The notes: generated by a model not told the origin, from the sequence alone. Numbered from the stretch's first letter, positions 1-9,908 are shown. The stretch: 64,000 nucleotides of DNA from Candidatus Sphingomonas excrementigallinarum (GCA_019112965.1 DXIH01000152.1:54073-118072), one strand, 5' to 3'. Numbers and translations are program-made.

Positions 1-1256
1 ATGAGCATGGCCATCCGGTCGAGGCGCAATTCTGGGACGAGGTCGGCAGCTATATCGACATGACAAAGCCCGCAGCGGCGGCCTGGTGGCGCGACCAGGT
101 GACGTCGGCGCTGCTCGACCATGGGATGGAGGCGACGTGGAACGACAATAACGAATATGAGCTATGGGACCGCCGCGCGATGGTCGACGGCTTCGGCGAG
201 GCGCGTCCTGCGTCCGATATGCGGCCGGTCCAGCCGATCCTGATGACCCGCGCCTCGCGCCAGGCGCAGGTCGCGGCCAAGCCCGATGCCCGGCCCTATG
301 TCGTCACCCGCTCGGGCATGGCGGGGCTGCACCGCTATGCCCAGACCTGGTCGGGCGACAATCGAACCGAGTGGAAGACGATCCGCTATAATGCACGCCA
401 GTCGATCGGGCTGGCGCTGTCGGGCGTGTCGAACAGCGGGCATGACGTGGGCGGTTTCTCCGGCCCCGCGCCGTCGCCCGAGCTGCTGATCCGCTGGGTG
501 CAGGCGGGGGTGCTGATGCCGCGGTTCAGTATCCATAGCTGGAACGACGACCGCACGGTCAACGAGCCCTGGATGTATCCGGATATGTTGCCCGCGATGC
601 ATCGTCTGATGGCGCTGCGACAGACGCTGATCCCGTTCTTCTACGATCTGCTGCATCGCTATCATGAGGATTACGAGCCGATGGTCCGCCCGCTCTGGGC
701 AGATTTTCCCGAAGACCCGGCCAGCTGGGGTGCACGCGACGAGCACATGCTGGGGCCGGACGTTCTGGCCGCGCCCGTCATGGATGAAGGGGCGGAGCGC
801 CGTTCGGTGCAACTGCCGAGCGGGGCGGAGTGGATCCATGTCTGGACCGGCGAGCGTTTCGCCGGAGGCGGGACCGCCGATGTCGCGGCACCGCTCGACG
901 GCCCACCGCCGCTGGTCGCGCGTGGCGGATCGGCGATGCTGGTCGACCTGGCCAAGGGAGGCTGGCGGCCGGAGCCCTATCGGCGTGGCCTGTGGCTGTT
1001 CCCACCCTCGCAGGGCAAGATGCGCTGGACCGGCATGGACGATAGCGGTGATGGCCACGGCCCGGTCACCCGCTGGCAACTGACCGGCCAAGCCGATGCG
1101 GAGCGGGTCGTCGTGTCCGTCTCGCGGGCCGGGGGCGGCGAGGGGGGCATCACGTTGCTGCTCCCGCCGGGCGATGACCGCCTATTGATCGTTGAGGACG
1201 CGGCTGGCGAGCCGGTGGAACATGAAGGGCGACGGGGTCTCAGCCTGACAGTCTGA
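1..1256 (+). CDS. Glycoside hydrolase family 31 (alpha-glucosidase-like), 5' end outside window
   Basis: The reading frame is open from the first bases (codons in phase from position 3), so the gene starts upstream and only the C-terminal ~418 residues are seen. GH31 enzymes are retaining exo-glycosidases acting on alpha-linked sugars. The nucleophile motif WNDNNEYE lies near nt 138-161 and the acid/base region TWSGDN near nt 346-363. It is followed by the GH31 motif GHDVGGF and the tail of the barrel (MPRFSIHSWN), then beta-sandwich sequence with LGPDVLAAPV. The reported M at 60 lies inside conserved sequence and is not the start. A strong terminator follows at once, so this gene ends a transcript. 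Substrate (glucosidase, xylosidase or transglycosylase) cannot be set from the fragment. Confidence 0.9.
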   Translation, partial: EHGHPVEAQFWDEVGSYIDMTKPAAAAWWRDQVTSALLDHGMEATWNDNNEYELWDRRAMVDGFGEARPASDMRPVQPILMTRASRQAQVAAKPDARPYVVTRSGMAGLHRYAQTWSGDNRTEWKTIRYNARQSIGLALSGVSNSGHDVGGFSGPAPSPELLIRWVQAGVLMPRFSIHSWNDDRTVNEPWMYPDMLPAMHRLMALRQTLIPFFYDLLHRYHEDYEPMVRPLWADFPEDPASWGARDEHMLGPDVLAAPVMDEGAERRSVQLPSGAEWIHVWTGERFAGGGTADVAAPLDGPPPLVARGGSAMLVDLAKGGWRPEPYRRGLWLFPPSQGKMRWTGMDDSGDGHGPVTRWQLTGQADAERVVVSVSRAGGGEGGITLLLPPGDDRLLIVEDAAGEPVEHEGRRGLSLTV

Positions 1257-1275
1257 CCGCAGTCCATGGTGAGCG

Positions 1276-1306
1276 AAAGCGTCCGACCTTGGTCGGGCGC
1301 TTTTTT
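1276..1306 (+). terminator. Rho-independent terminator after GH31 gene
   Basis: A GC-rich stem (GCGTCCGACC / GGTCGGGCGC, one G-T mismatch, TT loop) is followed by six T. It begins about 20 bp after the GH31 stop codon and separates it from the receptor gene. Confidence 0.9.
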
Positions 1307-1489
1307 GCATCCGGCGCTGGCCAGTGATGCGCAAATGTCGCACAAGTTTGCAATTCTCCCCCTCGACTACGCGTCCGTTCCGACAAACGCCGTTCAGGTC
1401 TAACAACAGCATTGCATTGGTAAGGCCATTCGGTATGTTTGGTTGACAAGGCAAAGACCGGCCAAGACCGGCGGCAATGGGAGGGAAGG

Positions 1490-3796
1490 ATGAAGATGCT
1501 GCGTTCCACCGTGGCGCTGACGGCGATGATCGTATCGCTGTCGGCGGCAACCCAGGTTTCGGCCCAGCAGGCGGCTCCGTCGCAGACCGATGAGGCGCGG
1601 TTGACCCAGGACGCGCAAGGGCAGCCCGGCGGTCCCACCTCCAATATCGCGCCCGAACCGGCCAGCGCAGGCGACATCATCGTCACCGCCAACAAGCGCG
1701 CCGAGAATGTCCAGCGCGTGCCGCTCGCCGTCTCGGTCGTCGCCCCGGCGCAGCTGGCGGCGGCGGGCGTGCGCAATTTCACCGATATTGGCAAGGTTTC
1801 GTCCTCGCTGGTCGTCCGCCCGGCGGAACAGCCGCAAAACTCCAACATCTCGCTGCGGGGCGTCGGCACCTTCGCCTTCGGCATCGGCGTGGAGTCGAGT
1901 GTCGCGGTGCTGGTCGACGAAGTGCCGCTGGCGTTCCAGGCGCGCGCCTTCACCGACCTGCCCGATGTCGAGCGGATCGAGGTGCTGCGCGGTCCTCAGA
2001 GCACGCTGTACGGCAAGTCGGCCTCGGCCGGTTTGGTCAACCTCATCACCCGCAACCCGACCTCGGAGCTGCGCATCCGCGCCAATGCGGTGGCGACGAC
2101 CGACCGCGAACAGGGCATCAATTTCAGCGTGTCGGGCCCGATCAACGATCAGCTCGGCTATGTCGTGTCGGCCGCCTACAACAATTGGGACGGCAATATC
2201 CGCAACCTGTTCAACGGCAGGTTCGTCAATGGCCGCGAGACGCTGAACCTGCGCGGCAAGTTGCGCTGGGAGCCGACCGATACCGCGTCGCTGACCATTT
2301 CGGGTAACTACGTCAACGGCAACACGACGGTCGGCCGCCCCTTCCTGGCGTTCGGCGCCAATGCTCGCCTGCGCGGCACCGCCGGGCTGACCCCGTCGGT
2401 GGTGTTGCCCGGCGTCGTGGTCGGGCCGGACAACCAGACGATCAGCAACAACTATAATTCGCGGACAAAATATGAGGGCGGCGGCGGCTATATCCGCGGC
2501 GAGTTCGGTATCGGTTCGCTGAACCTCGTCACGATCAGTTCCTATGACCGCTTCCACCTGAACGACTATTTGGACCATGACGACACGTCCGCGCCCGGCA
2601 ATCTGGGCAACAACACCCAGATCGGCGTGTTCAACTCCGAGCAGGTGACCGAGGAGGTCCGGCTGCAGTCCGATGCCGACAAGCCGTTCCGCTATACGGT
2701 CGGCCTGTACGGCGCGAATGTGAAGTTCAACCGCCCGTTCCAGCGCGGGCCCTATTTCTCGCTCGCCAACTGGTACGCCACCTCGCAGTCGCGCCAGGTC
2801 GCGGCCTTTGCGCAGATCGACTGGACCATCGTGCCCGACCTGACTTTCACCGGCGGCGGGCGGGTCCAGAACGAGCGGGTCAGCTATACCTTCCGCGACA
2901 ATCTGGCGGGGACCGCCTTTGCGGGCCATGCCAGCGATACGGCGGGCACCTATCGCGGTACGCTGCGCTATGATTTCAGTCCGACGATCAACGGCTTCGT
3001 AACCTATGCGACCGGCTATAAGGGCCAGACCTACGATCTGACGACCGGCTTCAACCGCAACCGCGCGTTGGCCGGGCCGATCCGCCCCGAAAAGTCGCGC
3101 GACAAGGAAATCGGCATTCGCAGCCAGTTCTTCGATCGGCGCCTGACCGCCAACGTCACGCTGTTCGACACCAATTACCGCGACCTTCAGGCGCAGACGA
3201 TCGAGACGCTGGCGGACGGCACCTCCAACTATCGTCTGACCAATGTCGGCAAGCTCAATACCAAGGGCATCGAGTTCGAAGGCTCAATGCGGTTCAGCGA
3301 CAGCTTCAACCTGGGTGGGGCGGTCACCTATCTGGATGCGAAATACGCCCGGTTCGACGTTGCGCAATGCTACCCGCTCCAGACGGCGGCGCAGGGCTGC
3401 ACCGGATCGCCCGCCAGCCAGAACCTGACCGGCACGACCGCGATCCAGGCGCCCAAGTGGAAGTTCAACGCCAATCTGGACTATTCGCCCCGCCTGACCA
3501 CGACGACGCGCGGTGTGGCGCAGGTGAACTGGCAGTATCAGAGCAGCCTCTATTTCCAGGCCCGCGATCCGCAGACCTTCCAGCCCGCCTTCAGCATCGT
3601 CAATGTCGGGCTGGGCGTGCGGGAGGAGGATCGCCGTTGGGAGATCGTCGCCTTCGTCAACAACCTGTTCGACAAGCAATATTACGGATCGCTGGTGAAC
3701 ACCGCGGGCAATTTTGGCAACAGCATCGCGACGCAGGCGGTGCTGCCCCGCGACTTCCGCCGCTATGCCGGGATGCGCGTCGGTCTGAACTTCTGA
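1490..3796 (+). CDS. TonB-dependent receptor
   Basis: A 768-residue outer-membrane receptor expected to import a ligand, here probably an oligosaccharide, using TonB energy. Residues 1-25 are a signal peptide ending VSAQ. A plug domain follows (DIIVTANKRAENVQRVPLAVSVV, LRGVG, then VERIEVLRGPQSTLYGKSASAG), then a long beta-barrel ending in VGLNF with the terminal Phe typical of barrel proteins. The frame is open upstream to a TTG at 1439, but the ATG at 1490 has GGGAGGGAAGG directly before it and starts the signal peptide; ATG 1496 is an alternative. The stop overlaps the start of the next gene (TGATG). Neighbouring GH31 and GH2 enzymes suggest a carbohydrate ligand; this is inference. Confidence 0.93.
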   Translation: MKMLRSTVALTAMIVSLSAATQVSAQQAAPSQTDEARLTQDAQGQPGGPTSNIAPEPASAGDIIVTANKRAENVQRVPLAVSVVAPAQLAAAGVRNFTDIGKVSSSLVVRPAEQPQNSNISLRGVGTFAFGIGVESSVAVLVDEVPLAFQARAFTDLPDVERIEVLRGPQSTLYGKSASAGLVNLITRNPTSELRIRANAVATTDREQGINFSVSGPINDQLGYVVSAAYNNWDGNIRNLFNGRFVNGRETLNLRGKLRWEPTDTASLTISGNYVNGNTTVGRPFLAFGANARLRGTAGLTPSVVLPGVVVGPDNQTISNNYNSRTKYEGGGGYIRGEFGIGSLNLVTISSYDRFHLNDYLDHDDTSAPGNLGNNTQIGVFNSEQVTEEVRLQSDADKPFRYTVGLYGANVKFNRPFQRGPYFSLANWYATSQSRQVAAFAQIDWTIVPDLTFTGGGRVQNERVSYTFRDNLAGTAFAGHASDTAGTYRGTLRYDFSPTINGFVTYATGYKGQTYDLTTGFNRNRALAGPIRPEKSRDKEIGIRSQFFDRRLTANVTLFDTNYRDLQAQTIETLADGTSNYRLTNVGKLNTKGIEFEGSMRFSDSFNLGGAVTYLDAKYARFDVAQCYPLQTAAQGCTGSPASQNLTGTTAIQAPKWKFNANLDYSPRLTTTTRGVAQVNWQYQSSLYFQARDPQTFQPAFSIVNVGLGVREEDRRWEIVAFVNNLFDKQYYGSLVNTAGNFGNSIATQAVLPRDFRRYAGMRVGLNF

Positions 3797-5121
3797 TGCG
3801 CCGGATCGGCCTGGGGTTCGGGCTGGCAGCCATGGCGGCGGTCACTGCCGTCGCCACCGCCCAACGGCCGGAGGCGGGGCAGGGCGACACTCTGGCCCGG
3901 CCGCCAGTGGATGCGCCGGAACTGGCCCGACTGGGTCGCTATCCCGTCGGCGTTCAACGCAGCCATTTCGTCCAGCCGGGACAGGCCGATCCGCTTCGAG
4001 GCAAGGACAGGCCCGCCATCGGGCCGCGTGAATTGCCGCTGCTGATCTGGTATCCGGCGGCCTCGCCGGGGCGGGGGGCGATTTATCACACCGCCCTGTC
4101 TGGTGAGGACGGTCGCGACGTCGCCTTCGACGTGCCCGGTCTGGCCTCGCCTGACCGTCCCGTTGCGGCGGGCCGGTTTCCGCTGGTGATCCTGGCGCAT
4201 GGCTATGGCAATACGCCGGAGGTCCTGTCCTGGCTCGGCGAAAATCTGGCGAGCAAGGGCTATGTCGTTGTGGCTCCCGCATTCCGCGATCCGCCGATCA
4301 GCATCCGCACCGATGCCGCGCGGGCCGGGCCGATCGCCCGCAGACCGCTGGACATCGCTTTCGTCACCGCCGAGGTACAAGCGCGTGCGGGCAAACACGA
4401 AGGCGTGTTCGCCGCCGCCGATCCGGCGCGAACCGCGCTGATCGGCTATTCGATGGGTGGTTACGGCGTACTGACGGTCGGCGGCGCGCCGCTGAACCCG
4501 GCCATGGGCGCGTTCAGCCGCGATATCCTGACCCCTTATGCCACCGTTCGCGCGGGCGAACTGCGCGTGAAAAATCTCAAGGCCATCGTCGCACTCGCAC
4601 CTGCCGCGCGCTTCGGCGAGGTGCCGATCTGGACCGGGAAGGGGGTGGGGGCAGTGCCCGTGCCGACCCTGATCGTGGTCGGCGATCATGACCGCGTCGT
4701 CGGGCATGAGACGGTGCGCGCGCTGTTCATGGCCCCCGCGTCCGCCCCGCGTTACCTGCTGACCTTCGCCCAGGCCGGGCACAGCATCGCCCTGACCCCC
4801 GCGCCCCCGGCGATGCGGCAGCGCTTCTGGGACATGGACTGGTTCGAGGACGCGGTGTGGCGCAAGGACCGGCTGTTGCCGATCCAGACCCATTTCATCA
4901 CCGCCTTTCTCGACCGCTATGTGAAGGGCGAGACGGCAATGGACGCCTATCTCAACGGCGTGACGGTGCAGTCGGATGCGGGCCGCTGGCCGAGTGCGCC
5001 GGTCGGCCGCGTCGCGCAGTATAGCCCCGGCCCGCCCGCCTCGACCGTATGGAAGGGTTTTCAGCCCGGTCGGGCCGTCGGCATGAGCTTTGAATATCGG
5101 CCCGCACCCGGCTGGCGGTGA
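3796..5121 (+). CDS. Secreted alpha/beta hydrolase (dienelactone hydrolase / PAF-acetylhydrolase-like)
   Basis: A 441-residue protein translated from an ATG that overlaps the receptor stop (TGATG), so the two are translationally coupled. Residues 1-22 form a signal peptide (AVTAVATAQ), placing it in the periplasm. The alpha/beta-hydrolase core shows the oxyanion region LVILAHGYG, the nucleophile elbow GYSMGG, the acid region VVGDHDRV and the His in AQAGHSIAL. The frame is open upstream to 3367, but that part overlaps the receptor in another frame and is not coding. It probably removes ester groups or cleaves a related bond in the substrate of this locus; that role is inferred only from position. 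Confidence 0.85.
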   Translation: MRRIGLGFGLAAMAAVTAVATAQRPEAGQGDTLARPPVDAPELARLGRYPVGVQRSHFVQPGQADPLRGKDRPAIGPRELPLLIWYPAASPGRGAIYHTALSGEDGRDVAFDVPGLASPDRPVAAGRFPLVILAHGYGNTPEVLSWLGENLASKGYVVVAPAFRDPPISIRTDAARAGPIARRPLDIAFVTAEVQARAGKHEGVFAAADPARTALIGYSMGGYGVLTVGGAPLNPAMGAFSRDILTPYATVRAGELRVKNLKAIVALAPAARFGEVPIWTGKGVGAVPVPTLIVVGDHDRVVGHETVRALFMAPASAPRYLLTFAQAGHSIALTPAPPAMRQRFWDMDWFEDAVWRKDRLLPIQTHFITAFLDRYVKGETAMDAYLNGVTVQSDAGRWPSAPVGRVAQYSPGPPASTVWKGFQPGRAVGMSFEYRPAPGWR

Positions 5122-5193
5122 GTGGGGGCGGGGTCTAGGCTGACGACAATGGCTGGCGTTCAGGACCGGCCGAATGACGGGGAGAGGCATGTG

Positions 5194-7065
5194 ATGGGCT
5201 GGACGATATGGGGGTATGTCGTCGCGGGCATGATGCTGGCGACGGGCACGCCACTGGCCGCGCAGGATATCGCACCCCGGCCCGGGCCCGTTCTGGCTTC
5301 CGCCGACCTGCGCGACGGGACCGACCTGTCGGGGCCCTGGCATTACTCGATCGATCCGTTCCGCTCGGGCATTTCGGGCTTTCATGGCGGCATGCCCGAC
5401 AGCGGCCAGCAGCGCTGGAAGGATGTCGATGTCCGCGCGGAAATGGCGAAGGACAGCCGCGTCCTTTACGAGTTCGACCTCCCCCATTCGCCGCTGACCT
5501 CGCTGCCGTCGTCCTGGCTGACCCAGGCGCCCGAGCTTCGCCACTATGACGGGCTGATGTGGTATCAGCGGACCTTCGCCGCCCCCGCCGTCCGCAAGGG
5601 GCGCTATTTCCTCCGCTTCGGAGCAGCCAACTACGCGACCATCGTCTATCTGAACGGCAAGCCGGTCGGAAAGCATGAGGGCGGCTTCACCCCCTTTGCC
5701 TTCGACGTGACCGGGCTGCTGCGCGATGGCCAGAACCAGGTCACGGTCGGCGTCGACAGCCAGGCGACCGAGGCGACCGTGCCGCCGCCCGTCACCGACT
5801 GGGAAAATTATGGCGGCATCACTCGCCCGGTGCGGTTGATCGCCACACCGGACACCTATGTCGACGACGCCTGGGTCCGGCTGACCCGTGACGGCCGCAT
5901 GGCGGTGGATGTGCATCTCGACGGGCCGCAGGCGGCAAACCGGCCGGTGCGGCTGCGCATCGCCGAGCTGGGACTGGACCGGGCGGGCACGACCGACGCC
6001 AATGGCGACTGGCGTGCGACCATGGCCGCCCCACGCGCGCTGGTCCGCTGGTCGCCCGAGCGGCCCCGCCTCTACGATGTGGCGGTGACGGCGGGCGAGG
6101 ACCAGTGGCGCGACCGGATCGGTTTCCGCACGATCGAGCGGCGCGGGGCCGACATCCTGCTCAACGGCAAGCCGATCTTCCTGCGCGGCATTTCGATGCA
6201 TGAGGAGGAACTCGGCGTCGACCCCACCCGCGCCATGACCCCGGCCGCCTCGCGCGCGCTGCTCAGCGAGATCAAGGACGGGCTGCACGGCAATTTCGTC
6301 CGGCTGGCGCACTATCCGCATTCCGACGTGACGGTGCGGCTGGCCGACGAACTCGGTCTGATCGTGTGGAGCGAGGTGCCGGTCTATTGGCGTGTCGCCT
6401 GGTCCAATCCCAATACGCTGAACCGCGCGCGCACGATGCTCGCCGAGAATATCCTGCGTGATCGCAATCGCGCCTCGATCGCGATCTGGAGCGTCGCCAA
6501 CGAGACGCCCGTGACCGATGCCCGCAACGCCTTCCTGCGCACTTTGGTCGGCGATGTCCGGCGGCTCGACGACACCCGTCTGGTCAGCGCCGCGCTGCTG
6601 GTCGAACGCGGCGAGGGCGCCGATCATCCGGTGATGACGCTGGCCGACCCGCTGGCCGATGCGCTCGATGTCATGGCGATCAACACCTATAATGGCTGGT
6701 ACACCCAGGACCGCCTGACCGACCTGGCGCGCAGCGAATGGCGGGTGCCTGCCGACAAGCCGCTGATCTTCTCCGAATTCGGGGCGGATGCACGCGCGGG
6801 ATTTCACGATCCGACCAACAAGCAAAAATTCTCCGAGGAATTTCAGGCCGATTATTACCGTGCGACGCTGGGCATGGCGGACCATGTCCCCACGCTGCGC
6901 GGCATGTCACCCTGGATCTTGAAGGACTTCCGCTCGCCCCGCCGCCAGAATCCCGATTTTCAGCAGGGCTGGAACCGCAAGGGCCTGATCTCCGAGACCG
7001 GGCAGCGCAAGGAGGCGTTCGGCGTGCTGAGCGACTATTATGCGACGAAGGCAGCTCAGCGATAG
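5194..7065 (+). CDS. Secreted glycoside hydrolase family 2 protein
   Basis: A 623-residue GH2 enzyme (beta-glucuronidase, beta-galactosidase or beta-mannosidase type). It begins with a signal peptide (MGWTIWGYVVAGMMLATGTPLAAQD), followed by the sugar-binding jelly roll (YFLRFGAANYATIVYLNGKPVGKHEGGFTPF, written in the gene near nt 5600-5700), an Ig-like middle domain, and a TIM barrel. In the barrel, the acid/base Glu is in WSVANE and the nucleophile Glu in IFSEFGADA. LRGISMHEEE corresponds to the GH2 signature region. GGGGAGAGG lies before a GTG (5191) and the ATG (5194); ATG is preferred. It follows the hydrolase gene by 72 bp and belongs to the same locus. Confidence 0.9.
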   Translation: MGWTIWGYVVAGMMLATGTPLAAQDIAPRPGPVLASADLRDGTDLSGPWHYSIDPFRSGISGFHGGMPDSGQQRWKDVDVRAEMAKDSRVLYEFDLPHSPLTSLPSSWLTQAPELRHYDGLMWYQRTFAAPAVRKGRYFLRFGAANYATIVYLNGKPVGKHEGGFTPFAFDVTGLLRDGQNQVTVGVDSQATEATVPPPVTDWENYGGITRPVRLIATPDTYVDDAWVRLTRDGRMAVDVHLDGPQAANRPVRLRIAELGLDRAGTTDANGDWRATMAAPRALVRWSPERPRLYDVAVTAGEDQWRDRIGFRTIERRGADILLNGKPIFLRGISMHEEELGVDPTRAMTPAASRALLSEIKDGLHGNFVRLAHYPHSDVTVRLADELGLIVWSEVPVYWRVAWSNPNTLNRARTMLAENILRDRNRASIAIWSVANETPVTDARNAFLRTLVGDVRRLDDTRLVSAALLVERGEGADHPVMTLADPLADALDVMAINTYNGWYTQDRLTDLARSEWRVPADKPLIFSEFGADARAGFHDPTNKQKFSEEFQADYYRATLGMADHVPTLRGMSPWILKDFRSPRRQNPDFQQGWNRKGLISETGQRKEAFGVLSDYYATKAAQR

Positions 7066-7118
7066 GTGGAATATCAGATACTTGAACCCGAAAGCCGGGG
7101 CAGGGCGTTGAGCCCGCC

Positions 7119-7610
7119 ATGACCCAGGACGACGAAAAATGGATGCGCATGGCGATCGAGGTGGCGCGGTCGAAGGGTTCCGATCCCTCGACCTCGCCGC
7201 TCGGCTCGGTGATCGTGCTCGACGGTCGCGTGATCGCTGCCGAACGCAACCAGACCGAGGAACTGCCCGACGCCACCGCCCATGCCGAGATGATGGCGAT
7301 CCGTCGCGCCTGCGAAGGGGAGGGCGAACTCGAACTGCGCGGCGCGACGCTCTATTCCACCCTTCAACCCTGCGGCATGTGCACCATGGCCTCGATCTGG
7401 TCGAAGGTCGGCCGCGTCGTCTATGGCGCGGGCCGCGATGACGTCCATCCGATGTATTTCGAGGCGCGGCACGTCGACACGCTGGGCTTCATTGCCGACG
7501 CCTATCGCGACGACATCGTGATCGAAGGGGGCTGCCTGCGCGAAGAATGCGCCGCGCTCTATTACCCGCCCGACGCCGATCTGCCCGAAGACGAACAGGC
7601 CAACCTCTGA
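7119..7610 (+). CDS. Nucleoside deaminase (CMP/dCMP-type, guanine-deaminase-like)
   Basis: A 163-residue zinc deaminase of the cytidine deaminase superfamily. Zinc ligands and proton shuttle are visible as HAEMMAI and PCGMC. The N-terminal helix MRMAIEVARSKG and the following GSVIVLDGRVIAAERNQT are typical of the guanine deaminase / TadA branch. It has no signal peptide, so it is cytoplasmic and unlike the secreted genes upstream. The exact substrate is not clear from sequence. It is the last gene before the tRNA-Pro gene. Confidence 0.88.
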   Translation: MTQDDEKWMRMAIEVARSKGSDPSTSPLGSVIVLDGRVIAAERNQTEELPDATAHAEMMAIRRACEGEGELELRGATLYSTLQPCGMCTMASIWSKVGRVVYGAGRDDVHPMYFEARHVDTLGFIADAYRDDIVIEGGCLREECAALYYPPDADLPEDEQANL

Positions 7611-7659
7611 AATATCCCTTGCACCCGCCGCCCCGCTTCCCCTAAGGGCAACCCCCTGT

Positions 7660-7737
<78 letters not shown>

Positions 7738-7743
7738 CCGCAT

Positions 7744-7771
7744 CTAAGTCGTTGATTTCACGTCGCTTAAC
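7744..7771 (+). repeat. Island-terminal inverted repeat, left copy
   Basis: Reads CTAAGTC, two bases, TGATTT, two bases, CGTCG, CTTAAC. The reverse complement of 43963-43993 has the same blocks in the same order with a 3-base insertion (CGTCGTCG). Such repeats next to the crossover site are expected to bind the integrase or an excision factor. Confidence 0.75.
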
Positions 7772-7788
7772 TGGCGATCGGGAACCGT

Positions 7789-7820
7789 TGTACCCACGGC
7801 TGTACCCATCGCTGTACCCA
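7789..7820 (+). repeat. Three TGTACCCA boxes, 12-bp spacing (candidate integrase arm sites)
   Basis: Perfect TGTACCCA copies at 7789, 7801 and 7813, just upstream of the integrase gene. Two similar boxes with the same 12-bp step occur at 43917 and 43929 near the other end. Arm-type binding is inferred from number, spacing and place. Confidence 0.65.
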
Positions 7821-7834
7821 TTGGGGGTGACGGA

Positions 7835-9824
7835 ATGGGATTACGGAACCTGCGGCTGCGCGGCGGCAGCTATCATTGGCGACGCAAGATCACGGTGGCG
7901 GGCACGCACGTGCCCCTGTGCTTTTCCCTTCGAACGGGAAATTATAAACATGCGCGGTGTATGGCCGATCGTCTGAATGTGGCGGTCGAGGGGGTGCGCA
8001 TGGCCTATGGCCAATCGACGGGGATGAGGCCGGATCAACTGAAGAAGGTGTTCAGCGATGCGCTGCGCTGGCAGTTGCAGCGCATCCTGGAAGATCAGGC
8101 AGGCACCACCGCGCCGTCCGATCATCACGCGTCGATCAATAGCCTCTATGCTGAGGCCTGGGGCTTTCTGGGCCGCCGCGGGGTCGGCGCGCAATGGACG
8201 CTGGACGAGCATGACCGCCTGATCGCGGCCGGCTGGTCGCCAGCGCGCGCGAAGCAGGTCGCCGATCTGGTGTTCGAGTTCCAGAACAACGACCCCGTCT
8301 CCAAGACCCAGATCGACAACTACGTCACCGCGTTCGGCATCATGCCGACGCAGGACAATGTCGCCCGTATGGGCAAGACGATCTGCGCCGCGCGGGCAGC
8401 CGCCTGCCGAGAAGCGACGGCGCTGCTGCCCGACACCGAAGACGAGACGGCCGCATGGGTCGACGACGCGTTGGCGGACGACGGGCCATTCGCCTTCGAG
8501 CAGATCGCGCCACAAGGCACGCGCCCTGCACCTACAGAACCACTCTCGGATGACATCGTCACGCCGGCGCAGCCCCCGGCACCGTCGTCAAAGCCCGAGC
8601 GACCAAAACAATGCATCGTCGATGCGGCTGAGGACTGCATCGCCGCGTACAGCAAGGAGGGCGGCTGGGACACGGATTCGATCAAGCAGGTGCGGACCGC
8701 CATCCGCCTGTTCGATCACGCTTGCGGCGGCGACGCCTTCATCGAGGATCTGGACCAATCCCATGTTCGCGCCTTCACGACCCTATGTCGGGCATTGCCG
8801 AACCGCTGGGGCCGTACCCGCGAGGAACAGGCGGGTGGCATCGCCGCCAGCCTGAAGCGGGCGGAGGGCATGGACCCCGCGCAGATCGGCATCAGTCAGG
8901 TCACCATCAACAAGCATCTGACGTGGGTCGCTGCCGTCCTGGCCCATGCGGCGGGCGAAGAGGATGACCCCGAGGCGCATCGACCGGACAAGCCGCTGTC
9001 CTTCAAGGTTGCGCGGGCCGGCCTTGGCAAATCCGATCGCAAGCAGCGCAAGCGTGACCGGGACAAGCGGGCCAATTGGACCAAGCAGGAAGTCGCCACG
9101 CTGTTGTCCGCGCCGATCTGGACCGGGTGCGCCGATATCGGCGGACGTTTCAAACCCGGAACCGAAATCTTCCACGACGCCTGGTACTGGCTGCCGTTGA
9201 TGCTCCCACTTTATGGCGGTCGCAGTTCCAGAGCTTGCCGGGCTGGGCTTGGCCGAGGTGTTCGAACAAGACCCGATCCCCTATTTTCTGATCCAATATA
9301 CCGAGGATCGGTCGCTCAAGAACATCCAGTCGATTCGACGGCTGCCGATCCATCCCGAACTGATCCGCTTGGGCTTTATCGACTATGTGAAGGCGATGCG
9401 CGCCGCAGGATCGACCATGCTGTTTCCAGAGATGCAGTCGCCGAACTCCACGACATTCGCCGGGACGTTCTACAAGTCCGTGTTCAGGCCGTTGCGGGAC
9501 TGGGCTTTCCCCGAAGGCACGTCATGGCGGCATCGCGTCGGCGGGGCATGGAAGGACAAGGACGTCCACAGCTTCCGCGGCTTGGCAACGACGACCATGA
9601 AAGGGCGTGTTCCCAGCGAAGTGCGGTGCGACATCTTCGGCCACGAGGGCGAGACGGAGACCGCAAGGACCTATGACGAGGAAGCCGAGCTTTCTCTCAA
9701 GCTTGATGCCCTGAAGTTGCTGACGCCGCTGACCGCGCACATCCCTGCGACGCTCCCCATTCGGCTAAGGCCGCCCGAGCGACGGCAGCATCGTACGCGA
9801 GCCGCGAAGGTGCGGTTAAAGTGA
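7835..9824 (+). pseudogene. Tyrosine site-specific integrase, frameshifted
   Basis: The N-terminal part (frame of 7835) begins MGLRNLRLRGGSYHWRRKI, the short N-terminal module of tRNA-targeting phage-type integrases, and runs through the core-binding region to LPLMLPLYGGRSS near 9230. The remainder continues in the +1 frame as ELAGLGLAEVFEQD to the stop at 9824. Read together, the catalytic set is complete: Arg in YGGRSSEL, HSFR, the His of FGHEG and Tyr in ARTYDEE. One extra base close to 9230 (CGC AGT TCC A GAG) accounts for the break. The joined protein would be about 660 residues. This is either a decayed gene that locks the island in place or a sequencing error. Its position next to the tRNA identifies it as the island integrase. 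Confidence 0.88.
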
Positions 9825-9836
9825 GTGTCGGCATAT

Positions 9837-9908
9837 CGGACGAGCTGCCATATTCGGGCAAGACCGCTATTATTTCCGAGCGGGTGTCCGAATAGGCTGG
9901 CTCGTCCG
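9837..9908. repeat. Long nested inverted repeat between convergent genes
   Basis: Arms 9837-9857 and 9888-9908 share CGGACGAGC at the outer end and TATTCGG at the inner end as inverted repeats (16 of 21 positions plus a mismatched middle). The 30-nt loop can itself pair (ACCGCT with AGCGGGT). It lies between the stop of the integrase and the stop of the minus-strand gene, where a bidirectional terminator would fit, though there is no T run. Confidence 0.6.

Noticed and set aside
1400-2929. 509-codon minus-strand frame
   Set aside because: Opposite the TonB receptor; composition and lack of motifs mark it as a shadow.
3763-6885. 1040-codon open frame on the minus strand
   Set aside because: It lies opposite three well-supported genes, has the Arg/His/Gly-rich composition of a high-GC shadow frame, and contains no recognisable domain.
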